Below are positions 38,777 to 46,584 of a stretch of 64,000 nucleotides of DNA, in pieces. The notes below the pieces were generated by a model, which was not told where the DNA came from, did no database searches, and saw only the letters and a program-made list of their open reading frames with translations. The DNA is from Rummeliibacillus suwonensis (GTDB taxonomy: Bacteria; Bacillota; Bacilli; Bacillales_A; Planococcaceae), in contig NZ_VCBL01000001.1 in assembly GCF_007896435.1 (NCBI RefSeq), forward strand, positions 165,984 to 229,983, in the 5' to 3' direction. The first letter of the stretch is position 1. Each line of letters starts with the position of its first letter. A program made the position numbers and the translations under genes.

Positions 38777-39217
38777 ATGCCAAGAGTCAAATACAGAAAT
38801 TCAGATGTGGATTTAGTCGCGAGGATGATGAGAGCAGAGGCAGAGGGGGAAGGAAATCAAGGAATGTTGTACGTTGGCAATGTGATCGTCAATCGCCTTG
38901 TTGCAAATTGTTTGGATTTTGAAGATTTAAGGTCCATTGATGATGTCATTTTTCAGATTCAAGGTGGAAATTATTCGTTTGAAGCGGTCCAGAAGGGGAA
39001 TTCATTTTATCAAAGGGCAAGGCCAAATGAACAAAGATTAGCAAGACAAACTTTGGATTATTGGCGAGATCATCCAGCCAAATATGCTCTCTGGTACTTC
39101 AATCCATATGCGCCATGCCCGCCAACATGGTATGGTCAACCTTTTACGGGCCAGTTTAAAAATCATTGTTTCTATGAGCCAGCCGCCGGCACATGTGAAA
39201 GTGTCTATATGGGGTAG
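38777..39217 (+). CDS. cwlJ: Spore cortex-lytic enzyme CwlJ
   Basis: A 146-aa SleB/CwlJ-type hydrolase without a signal peptide, like CwlJ and unlike SleB. The start VDLVARMMRAEAEGEG carries the catalytic Glu region and GNVIVNRL follows. In Bacillus it sits in the coat and hydrolyses cortex muramic-lactam peptidoglycan on germination by Ca-dipicolinate. No gerQ neighbour is seen. TTGAGGTG precedes the ATG. Confidence 0.93.
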   Translation: MPRVKYRNSDVDLVARMMRAEAEGEGNQGMLYVGNVIVNRLVANCLDFEDLRSIDDVIFQIQGGNYSFEAVQKGNSFYQRARPNEQRLARQTLDYWRDHPAKYALWYFNPYAPCPPTWYGQPFTGQFKNHCFYEPAAGTCESVYMG

Positions 39218-39371
39218 GTTATTTAGAAATTATTATCAGTGCTGCATTTAGATTTTTACTGCATATATAAGCCTAATTTTTGAAGTGGGTAGGACGGATT
39301 TTAGCTAAAATAAGCAAAGGCATTTCTGTTTGAAAATTTTTTCAGCTAATTATTAGTCGCATAACAAAAAT

Positions 39372-39399
39372 AGATAGGGCACAAAGCTCTATCTTTTTT
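39372..39399 (+). terminator. Terminator of cwlJ
   Basis: AGATAGGGC pairs with GCTCTATCT, followed by TTTTT. Confidence 0.85.
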
Positions 39400-39447
39400 G
39401 TTGTTTAAATATTGGCGTACATGATTTAGAACGCTTAAATGCTCATT

Positions 39448-39573
39448 ATGGATCACGTAGAGAGTGATTTATTGACAAAAGAGAAAGCAAGCGAATTGGC
39501 TGAAATACTACAGGAACTTCAGCATACCTACCAACAACTACTCATTCTAAAGTATTATATGGAACTATATTAA
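39448..39573 (+). CDS. Possible small protein or gene remnant
   Basis: A 41-aa frame (MDHVESDLLTKEKASELAEI..., then a Leu/Tyr-rich helix) with protein-like composition but no ribosome binding site. It may be the end of a decayed gene. Confidence 0.3.
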   Translation: MDHVESDLLTKEKASELAEILQELQHTYQQLLILKYYMELY

Positions 39574-39710
39574 ATTTGTAGTTGTCGTTACGGCAAGCAA
39601 CTCTAATTGAAGTTACCCAAAAATTGCTGGGAAAGTAACAATACAAATCTATAAAAAATGAATCTAAACATGATAGTATAGATGTATAAAGATCATTGGA
39701 GGTGACTCAT

Positions 39711-39968
39711 ATGAAATGGGAAGATGTATGCCAAGCGTTTCCAAAACAATGGGTGTTGATTGAAGCTGTAGAAGCTTATACCAATGAGGAATGTGAACGA
39801 ATTTTAAAAGAAGTTACGCCATTAAAGAAATTTTCTAATTCTCCAGATGCTATGAAAGCTTATCAGGAACTTCATCGTGGAAATCCATCTCGCGAACTAT
39901 ATGTTCTCCATACAAATCGCAAGAACCCCCATATTATTGAGAAAAAATGGGTAGGTGTTAGACGATAG
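39711..39968 (+). CDS. Conserved small protein, unknown function
   Basis: An 85-aa soluble protein, FPKQWVLIEAVEAYTNEE... ending NPHIIEKKWVGVRR. It resembles a small Firmicutes family of unknown function found near retropepsin-like genes. Start ATG 39711 lies 11 nt after GGAGG. Confidence 0.65.
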   Translation: MKWEDVCQAFPKQWVLIEAVEAYTNEECERILKEVTPLKKFSNSPDAMKAYQELHRGNPSRELYVLHTNRKNPHIIEKKWVGVRR

Positions 39969-40063
39969 TGAAAAAATTGATTATTAAAGATTAGATGTTA
40001 GTCACTCAGACAACTTTTTAAAAGATAGCGATCATTCGAAATAGATGAATAACTAAATTTGTC

Positions 40064-40310
40064 CAATCCACGAGAAATGCAATCCAATCCATGAAAGCCC
40101 CCCTTCCAGTCTACAGAGAAATAATTCTAGCCATGGAGAATCTATGCCAATCCACGTCAAAAAACAGTTCTATCCACAGAGAAATGCTGCCAATCCACGA
40201 AAAAAACAGTTCTATCCACGGAGAAACGATGTCAATCCACGAAGAAAACAGTCCAATCCATGGAAAACCTATGCCAATCCACGCCCAAATGAATTTTAAC
40301 CACGAATGAG
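40064..40310. repeat. Second 21-bp repeat array, ATCCACGGA core, ~12 degenerate units
   Basis: Units with ATCCACGGAGAAA-like cores repeat every 21 bp with one 22-bp step near 40150-40172. That step shifts any reading frame, and the frame differs from that of the 3924-4217 array, so this is a DNA- or RNA-level repeat. The rest of 39969-40591 shows no gene. Confidence 0.75.
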
Positions 40311-40591
40311 AAAATTTAAGTCCTCACTTCATTCAATTTTTATTTCAAGTATTCAACGAATGGGTGATTCGACCAATTCCATTTTATAAAACAACCCCAT
40401 GATTCCAATGAATGTAAATAAATAGAACAAACAAAAAATTCCAAAAGCCCATTGACGAACCTATCATTATTTACATATATTAGAATAGATACTAGGAACT
40501 ATATGAGGTAGTATGCTAGAAATTTAGGAAAATATCACATGCTAATAAATTCGGTATGGTCTATAACAAAAATAGGATAAAAGGTGATTGA

Positions 40592-41566
40592 ATGAGTGAG
40601 AAAATGAATAAACAAAATATTCGCTTACTAACGCTTTTCGATAAATTGAAAAGTGGAAAATTCTTTAGAAAGTCAGATGAAGCCACTCGATTTAATGTAA
40701 GTGAAAAAACGATTCAACGAGATATTGATGATATAAGAGAGTACTTAGGGATTGAATATCCTGGAAGTTATTTAGATTTTAATCGAAAAGAAAAATACTA
40801 TTTTATCAATCGTCAAAAACCCAAATATATTTCATCCCAGGAGCTGCTGGCAATCGTTAAAATCTTAATGGATTCAAGAGCTTTTCCAAAGGAGGAAATG
40901 CATCAAATTATTGATCGCTTACTCGATTTATCTGTCAATGAAAACAAAAAACTAATTGAAAGTATTATCAGCAATGAAAAATATTTATATGAAAGCCTGC
41001 AAAATAGTAAATCGATCTTTGAAACACTTTGGGAGTTAGGAAAATCGATTGATACTAAAAATGTCATTCAAGTATCGTATAAAAAGGAAAATGAAGATCT
41101 TGCCAAAACAAAAATGTTGAAACCAGTGGGTCTCATTTTTTCAGAATTTTATTTTTATCTCATCGCTTATGAAGCAAATGAAGATCTCGATTTTCCAAAA
41201 ACTTATCGTGTTGATCGAATCGAGGATATTACAATACTGACCACAAAGTTTAAAGTCCCTTATAGCGATCGCTTTCAAGAAGGCGAATTCAAAAAAAGGG
41301 TTCAATTCATGTACAGTGGGGAACTATTACATATCAAATTCAGATATACGGGCTGGTCGCCACAAGCCATATTAGACAGACTGCCAACCGCAAAAATTAT
41401 TCAACAAGATGTCACAGGCGTTTATTTTACAGCAGAAGTCTTCGGGGAAGGCATCAAGATGTGGTTATTAAGCCAAGCAGAATATATAGAAGTACTCGAA
41501 CCCGCACATTTTCGAGAAACGATAGCCCAAACCATTAGAAAAATGCATGATTTGTATGAGGAATAA
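40592..41566 (+). CDS. WYL-domain transcriptional regulator
   Basis: A 324-aa protein with an N-terminal winged helix (about residues 6-70, FNVSEKTIQRDIDDIREYLG) and a WYL domain (about 150-225) with YFYLIAYEAN and TYRVDRIEDI, plus a C-terminal extension. WYL regulators bind nucleic-acid-type ligands and are often found in defence islands. It lies upstream of the restriction-modification and SIR2-HerA genes, but not adjacent to them. AAAAGGTG precedes the ATG. Confidence 0.88.
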   Translation: MSEKMNKQNIRLLTLFDKLKSGKFFRKSDEATRFNVSEKTIQRDIDDIREYLGIEYPGSYLDFNRKEKYYFINRQKPKYISSQELLAIVKILMDSRAFPKEEMHQIIDRLLDLSVNENKKLIESIISNEKYLYESLQNSKSIFETLWELGKSIDTKNVIQVSYKKENEDLAKTKMLKPVGLIFSEFYFYLIAYEANEDLDFPKTYRVDRIEDITILTTKFKVPYSDRFQEGEFKKRVQFMYSGELLHIKFRYTGWSPQAILDRLPTAKIIQQDVTGVYFTAEVFGEGIKMWLLSQAEYIEVLEPAHFRETIAQTIRKMHDLYEE

Positions 41567-41925
41567 TAGAATTTTATGAATGAGAAAATCCACTAGTTTT
41601 TATAGACAAGCTACTAATCTATATAAATTTTGTAAGAAAAAATTGATAACAACAAGAAGATGGACATAATCTGTCCCTAACGTTTGATAGGATAAATAAT
41701 GAAAGAAGGATGGAGTGCATATTTAAAAAATACTCATCATGTAATGGAGGGATCTGAAAATAATTAAAAAAGGGATGAAAAATGCATACTAGCAAAATGA
41801 ATAATAAACGATTCATTTTTAGAAATGTGAATAGGTGCGGATTCCTTTTTTATTTTAATGTAAATAAATATAAAATATGTACTATTTATCCTTAAAAATT
41901 TTTTCAAACATTAGGAGGCAAGTAT
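41567..41925. other. Gap with short decayed frames
   Basis: No gene can be supported. A weak hairpin (GAAT/GATTC) with T-run occurs near 41825-41855. TAGGAGG just before 41926 is the ribosome binding site of the lipoprotein. Confidence 0.4.
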
Positions 41926-42447
41926 ATGAGTAAAATCATAAAATTGGTTGTTGTATCTGCGTTATTAATGGGTATTTTAGCTGCTTGCGGTGAAGCTGAG
42001 GTCAAATAAGTGGACCACAGTGAAAAAAAGACTGAAAAGGAACAGAAAAAAGCGCCGGCATTTTATCATATAGGCGATACAGTTTCTGTTGATGGTATGG
42101 AGATACAATTAATTTCTGCAAAATTTGTGAAGCCAGCCGAATATTCCGAACCTGAAAAAGGAAAGGTTTTGGAGATCGAAGTAAGTGCTAAAAATAATAG
42201 CTCGGATAATGGCTTTGTAGATGACACAGAATTCACCATTTCAGATGCAAAAGGCAATATGCATGAAGAATATTTTGGATTCGACTACACTTTTAGCGGA
42301 GAAGTCAAAAAAGGAAAAACAATGACAGGGAAAATTGCTTTCGATGTCCCAAGCTCCACTGAATACGAATTATATTATGAACCATCTTTCTCATTAAAAA
42401 ACAATGCCGAAATCAAGTTCAAACTCAAAAATTCAGAATTAAAATAA
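41926..42447 (+). pseudogene. DUF4352-like lipoprotein gene interrupted by an in-frame TAA
   Basis: A lipoprotein start (signal peptide, lipobox LAAC) runs 27 codons to TAA at 42007-42009; the same frame continues at once for 145 codons with a DUF4352-like Ig-type domain (GDTVSVDGMEIQLISAKF...). Without the stop it would be a normal ~173-aa lipoprotein. GAGGT lies 7 nt before a GTG that directly follows the stop, so the second part could be made alone, but without an export signal. The gap after it (34 bp) leads to the DUF4064-like gene. Confidence 0.75.
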
Positions 42448-42480
42448 AAGTTTTAACCAATTAGAAGGGAAGAAAGAAAC

Positions 42481-42792
42481 ATGAAAATTTGGGTAGCAGT
42501 ACTAGCCATTTTAGGTGGACTATCAGGGCTAGCAAGCGGCTTTCTAGTAACCGCTTTTGGAGCAGGATTCGGAGAAGAAGCAATGGCAAATGACGGCGCA
42601 ACCGTTTTCTGGTTATCCGCACTAGCCATCTTCTTAGGATTCATCGCATGGAAATTCAACAAAATTGGCGGCATCGGACTCATTCTAATCTCAATTTATG
42701 GCCTATTCGCAAATGGCCTATTCTTCATCGTCGCCTTCATCTTCTTAGTGATTGCAGGGATCTTGGCGTTTCGGATTAGAGCAACAGTTTGA
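42481..42792 (+). CDS. DUF4064-like small membrane protein
   Basis: A 103-aa protein with four hydrophobic segments (LAILGGLSGLASGF, WLSALAIFLGF, GGIGLILISIYG, FFIVAFIFLVIAG). It is co-directional with the broken lipoprotein gene 34 bp upstream; the pair is probably one operon. The function is unknown. Confidence 0.75.
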   Translation: MKIWVAVLAILGGLSGLASGFLVTAFGAGFGEEAMANDGATVFWLSALAIFLGFIAWKFNKIGGIGLILISIYGLFANGLFFIVAFIFLVIAGILAFRIRATV

Positions 42793-43098
42793 TGTAGAAC
42801 GTATTGTGTAAGAAAAGGATTTCTTTGTTTAATATGCTTATTAATAACAAAGAAATCTTTCTTTATAAATATATTTAGTTGGCATAGCAATAAAAATAGA
42901 GATTAAAAGTGTACTATTTTTGAGCATTGATTTATTGTGATGAATTATAGATTGACTGAATAAATTATAAAATATTGAAGATCTAATTTAAATAATTAAC
43001 AGTAAAATGAAGAAGATACATAATTTGTAGAAATGTATGCTAAAATAATATTAGAATTTTCTTATTAATTATCAATTATACTTGAGGATGTGATAATT

Positions 43099-43624
43099 TG
43101 AGGGTGAATTTATTAAGTTTTATGGAAAAATCTATTGGATTTGAAAAAAGATAGAACAACAATTTGTTGATGTAAAGATTATTAGTGAAGTGACAATGGA
43201 CAGTTATTTATATAATGATGTCATAGTAACTTTAAAAAACTATTTTGCTGCAAATAAAGAGTACAGCAAAACTATTTGTGAAAAAGTATGGTCACTAGCT
43301 CCTAAAACAATGTTATTAGCAACTGTGACATTTGCAATAGAACAATATAAGGGGAATTTTTGGTCAGATTTTGGAAAGACAATTGAATTATATGAACATA
43401 ATTTATGGAGAAAAAATTTCATGAAAGCTCTTAAAAAACAAAATATGTATATTTTTAAGGGGAGTTCAATACAACGTTATATTCGAAATATATTAGGACA
43501 CGCAGGTATTCCGAGATCTCAAGTGAAACCATTTGTAAATAATATCATCCTACCTGCAATTGAAAATGATTATAGTGCAGAAGAAGTCCAACAAATTATT
43601 GTAAAAGCGGAAAACTACAACTAG
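43099..43624 (+). pseudogene. Unrecognised gene with an early frameshift
   Basis: A frame opening TTG AGG GTG after GAGG ends at TAG near 43154 (…FMEKSIGFEKR). The coding-like continuation (KKIEQQFVDVKII...) runs in another frame through 43624, and the frames cross at the A-run 43144-43149. An indel of A there would give a ~175-aa protein. The C-terminal part holds FKGSSIQRYIRNILGHAGIP. I do not recognise the family. Confidence 0.55.
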
Positions 43625-43695
43625 CAAACTATACCATTTGGTACATTAAGCAAGTATCAGCTAGATAGCTGGCTGAAGGATGAGGTAGGAAGTAC

Positions 43696-43833
43696 TTGTT
43701 CGAGAGTAGAGATAGAAGAAGTCGATTGAATCGAAGAACTGCAAAAGAAACTCGCAAAAGCTTCCACGCAGATGAATATTTAAAAATTGCGAAAGAAATA
43801 GGCATCGAAAACCTCGATGATGACCAAAAATAG
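43696..43833 (+). CDS. Possible small gene or remnant
   Basis: A 45-aa frame with TTG start, ending ADEYLKIAKEIGIENLDDDQ-K. The end looks like real coding sequence; the Arg-rich start less so. Probably the tail of a lost gene. Confidence 0.3.
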   Translation: MFESRDRRSRLNRRTAKETRKSFHADEYLKIAKEIGIENLDDDQK

Positions 43834-44060
43834 CAAATGTTTAAATGGATTTGCAAGCAAATACACTTAAAACCGTCCATTTTTCTTCTATTCTCTGATA
43901 TTGCCTCAAGAATAGAAAGTTTGGGATAGTCACGTAATATGTAAAAAGTTTGTGAGTAAGCTATACTTTTAATGATTCTTGGAATAATTAATAATAAAGT
44001 CCATAAATATAAGAAAATATCATGCAAAATAATTGCTGCAATTAACTTTATTGGAGTTTT
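43821..44060 (-). pseudogene. Remnant of a DUF975-like membrane protein
   Basis: About 80 residues on the minus strand (IKLIAAIILHDIFLYLWTLL, then IIPRIIKSIAYSQTFYIL, AISENRRKMDGFK) match the DUF975 pattern of a six-membrane-segment family normally ~200 aa or more. Both ends dissolve into unrelated sequence, so this is a fragment cut by the restriction-modification region. Confidence 0.65.
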
Positions 44061-44506
44061 TACGTTATGATAGACTAATAATACATATGAAATTCGAGGA
44101 TTGTTTCCCAATGCTAAGGGTAAATAAAACCAATCTACTCCAATTAATAAAGGCATTAGTAAAATATAAAATCTATTTCCCAAATGTTGATATTTCAATA
44201 GAGAAATATCTATCCCAATTGACTTTTGGTAAAATAGATACGTTTGATTTAAAAAGCTATTATTATATGTTTATCAAAAGGATTGTAGACTTACAGCTAA
44301 AAGAGCAATATCAAGTAATATCAAAAACTGCTTTAGAGAATCACTTGCTAGAACGAGTTCAAACATTAGATAAAGAAATTCAAAACTTAGTATCTCAGGC
44401 TAAAAAAGAAAAACAAATGAATAAAAGAATTGCTCTACAAGTTGAAGTAAACAAATTAAAAGATAAAAAAGCAAAATTATTAAGAATGGAGAATGAAAAT
44501 GAGTAA
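44033..44506 (+). CDS. DUF4391-like protein of the type III RM operon, probably 5'-truncated
   Basis: 157 aa as an open frame. The C-terminal half (FGKIDTFDLKSYYYMFIKRI, then a coiled coil LDKEIQNLVSQAKKEKQMNKR) matches DUF4391 proteins, which commonly precede type III mod genes. The usual length is over 200 aa, and the first ~45 residues here overlap the DUF975 remnant region, so the N-terminus is probably lost. Its 3' end overlaps mod by 8 bp. The role of the family is unknown. Confidence 0.7.
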   Translation: MLQLTLLEFLRYDRLIIHMKFEDCFPMLRVNKTNLLQLIKALVKYKIYFPNVDISIEKYLSQLTFGKIDTFDLKSYYYMFIKRIVDLQLKEQYQVISKTALENHLLERVQTLDKEIQNLVSQAKKEKQMNKRIALQVEVNKLKDKKAKLLRMENENE

Positions 44507-45914
44507 ACAAATGTCAGGAGAATCACTAGACATCACTCGACAAAATATCCAAAAGCTTAAAGAATTATTTCCGGAAGCTTTAACAGAAGGAAAAATTGAC
44601 TTTGACTTATTACGTACCATTTTAGGCGACGAAGTTGAAGATAATAACGAGCGCTATTCATTTACGTGGAACGGAAAGAAAAAAGCAATTTTAGGTGCTC
44701 AAAAACCATCAAAAGGTACTTTACGACCAGATAAAGAAAAAAGTAAAAACTTTGATATGACAGAAAACTTATATATTGAAGGAGATAATTTAGAAGTATT
44801 AAAGCTTCTTCAAAAATCTTATAATAACAAGATTAAAATGATTTATATTGATCCGCCATACAATACTGGCAATGACTTTGTTTATAAGGATGATTTTAAG
44901 AAAAGTATTGATATTTACTTGGAACAAACTGGACAAGTGGATAGAGAAAGAAATAGATTGTCAACAAATACAGAAAATAATGGACGATTCCATACAGATT
45001 GGTTAAATATGATGTATCCTCGATTAAAGTTAGCTAGAAATTTACTTGATGATTTAGGTGTAATTTTTATTTCGATTGATGAAAATGAAGTAAATAACTT
45101 AAAGAAAATGTGTGATGAGATTTTTGGTGAAATAAATTTTATTGCTCAAATTACCACGTTATGCAATCCAAAAGGAAGATCTCAAGATAAATACTTTGCA
45201 ACAAATCATGAATATATATTAATTTATTCAAAATCAATTCTTGAAAAGGGATATTTTTCTATTGATAAAGATACATCTCAAATATTAAATGAATATCCTC
45301 AAAAGGACGAATTAGGTAATAGATATAGATTGTTGGAACTTAGAAATACACACCGAGAATTTGGAAAACATAATCGTAAAAATCTTTACTATCCTATTTT
45401 CGTTGATCCATTAACTGGGGCAATTTCTATTGAAGAAGTATCACATTTTATTGGTGTTTTCCCTAATTGGGAAGATGGATTTGAAGGGTGTTGGACATGG
45501 GATAAAAATAAGGCTAAATTAGACAAACATTTATTAGTTGCTAAGAAAGTTAAAGGAAAATGGAAAATTTATAGAAAAAGTTATGCTCATGGCGCAACAA
45601 AAATGTTAAAGACTATATTTAATGAAAAAGAATTTTATACTGAAAAAGGGCAAAATAATTTTTCACAACTTTTTGAAACAAAACATAAAATTTTTCAATC
45701 TCCAAAATCAGTAGATTTAATCAAAACATTAATAATGACTACAGTTAGTAAAAAAGATACTATAATGGATTTTTTCTCGGGCTCTGCAACAACCGCACAT
45801 GCTACAATGCAATTAAATGCTGAAGATGGAGGAAAGCGTAAAGGTAGTTTGTCGAATTTGGTGTCCTTCAAATATTCGAATAACCGATTTAATTACTTCA
45901 TCTTGATATGTTAA
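44499..45914 (+). CDS. mod: Type III RM methyltransferase Mod, C-terminus switched off by inversion
   Basis: 471 aa as written. It has the catalytic motif DPPYNTG (near residue 125), a target-recognition region and the AdoMet motif DFFSGSATTAHAT near residue 430, a beta-class N6-adenine methyltransferase. After GGKRK at the left inverted repeat it continues for about 23 unrelated residues. The proper continuation (KFIMVQLPE...) is on the minus strand at 46569-45951. Inverting 45842-46569 gives a ~653-aa Mod, a normal length. ATG 44499 is 7 nt after GGAG. In the present state Mod is probably inactive, and without Mod the Res subunit cannot cut. Confidence 0.93.
   Translation: MSKQMSGESLDITRQNIQKLKELFPEALTEGKIDFDLLRTILGDEVEDNNERYSFTWNGKKKAILGAQKPSKGTLRPDKEKSKNFDMTENLYIEGDNLEVLKLLQKSYNNKIKMIYIDPPYNTGNDFVYKDDFKKSIDIYLEQTGQVDRERNRLSTNTENNGRFHTDWLNMMYPRLKLARNLLDDLGVIFISIDENEVNNLKKMCDEIFGEINFIAQITTLCNPKGRSQDKYFATNHEYILIYSKSILEKGYFSIDKDTSQILNEYPQKDELGNRYRLLELRNTHREFGKHNRKNLYYPIFVDPLTGAISIEEVSHFIGVFPNWEDGFEGCWTWDKNKAKLDKHLLVAKKVKGKWKIYRKSYAHGATKMLKTIFNEKEFYTEKGQNNFSQLFETKHKIFQSPKSVDLIKTLIMTTVSKKDTIMDFFSGSATTAHATMQLNAEDGGKRKGSLSNLVSFKYSNNRFNYFILIC
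45827..45841 (+). repeat. Left inverted repeat of the invertible segment
   Basis: TGGAGGAAAGCGTAA, inside mod, encoding the conserved GGKRK stretch. Its perfect inverse is at 46570-46584. Confidence 0.95.
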
Positions 45915-45935
45915 ATCTTTAAATTGGATTTTCAC
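45842..45935 (-). other. res: Displaced 5' end of res (start codon and first ~31 codons)
   Basis: On the minus strand, GTG at 45935 follows GGGAG by 8 nt and reads MKIQFKDLTYQDEVIKSVIR then IFEGHQIRQTTF. This is the N-terminal Q-motif region of type III Res. It runs into the left inverted repeat and is in frame with the res body when the segment is inverted. Confidence 0.92.
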
Positions 45936-45950
45936 TTTTCTCACTCCCTC

Positions 45951-46569
45951 TTAAATTGTTAGTAAGTTATCTTCCGGGTATCCTGCGTCTTTTAACAACT
46001 CAAAACAATTTAATTTTTCGGAGTCATGTCCATTAAAGCCAGTATCTTTAAGAACAACTGTACTTGTTTCAATACCGTATTCATCTCTTTTACGAATAAT
46101 CGCTCTTGCTATATTACAATCAATATGATTATCTAAACAAATAAATAAATTTCCATATGCAATATCATAAACATTTTTACTATCAACTTGGAAAATATTT
46201 ACTGGATAAATTAATTCCAATCCGTTCTTTAACATAATTTCATATACAACATCTAATTCAGAACGCCCTTCAACAAAAACATCTGCATAGTTATCTAATG
46301 TTATTTCAAGATTATCAAAATCAGCATTCCATTCTCTAATGTTCGATCTATCCAGTTTTAATACTTTAAAACCAATATCCATTGATTCTGGATCCACTAT
46401 ATTTTCATCTAACATTCCAGCTTTTTCTTGTTGTTCCACCAACTTAGCCTTGATTTTTTCACCTGCCCGTCTGATACGCTCTTCACCGATATCACAAATG
46501 GTATGGTAGCCGTCTTTATAGCCCACAGAATTTTCATCTAATAATTCTGGCAATTGCACCATTATAAAC
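45951..46569 (-). other. mod: Displaced 3' end of mod (last ~205 codons)
   Basis: From the right inverted repeat the minus strand reads KFIMVQLPELLDENSVGYKD, ...YHTICDIGEERIRRAGEKIK... to the stop. This is the Mod C-terminal domain, in frame with mod if the segment is inverted. The ATG within FIMVQ makes it look like an independent 203-aa gene, but it is not one. Confidence 0.93.
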
Positions 46570-46584
46570 TTACGCTTTCCTCCA
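46570..46584 (-). repeat. Right inverted repeat of the invertible segment
   Basis: TTACGCTTTCCTCCA, inside res, encoding TLSS; the exact reverse complement of 45827-45841. Confidence 0.95.

Larger units (their letters stand above)
45842..46569. other. 728-bp invertible DNA segment spanning the mod-res junction
   Basis: It is bounded by perfect 15-bp inverted repeats and carries, on the minus strand, the mod 3' end, a 15-nt spacer with a ribosome binding site, and the res 5' end, in the order expected of an intact operon. No recombinase gene lies inside or near it. Confidence 0.92.

Noticed and set aside
40064..40310. CRISPR array
   Set aside because: Units are 21 bp with no distinct unique spacers, and no cas genes are in the window.
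43629..44198. 189-aa membrane protein on the minus strand
   Set aside because: Only the middle ~80 residues resemble DUF975; the ends run into unrelated sequence, so it is listed as a remnant.
45951..46562. Independent 203-aa gene on the minus strand
   Set aside because: It is the Mod C-terminus displaced by inversion; it lacks a ribosome binding site and joins mod in frame at the inverted repeat.
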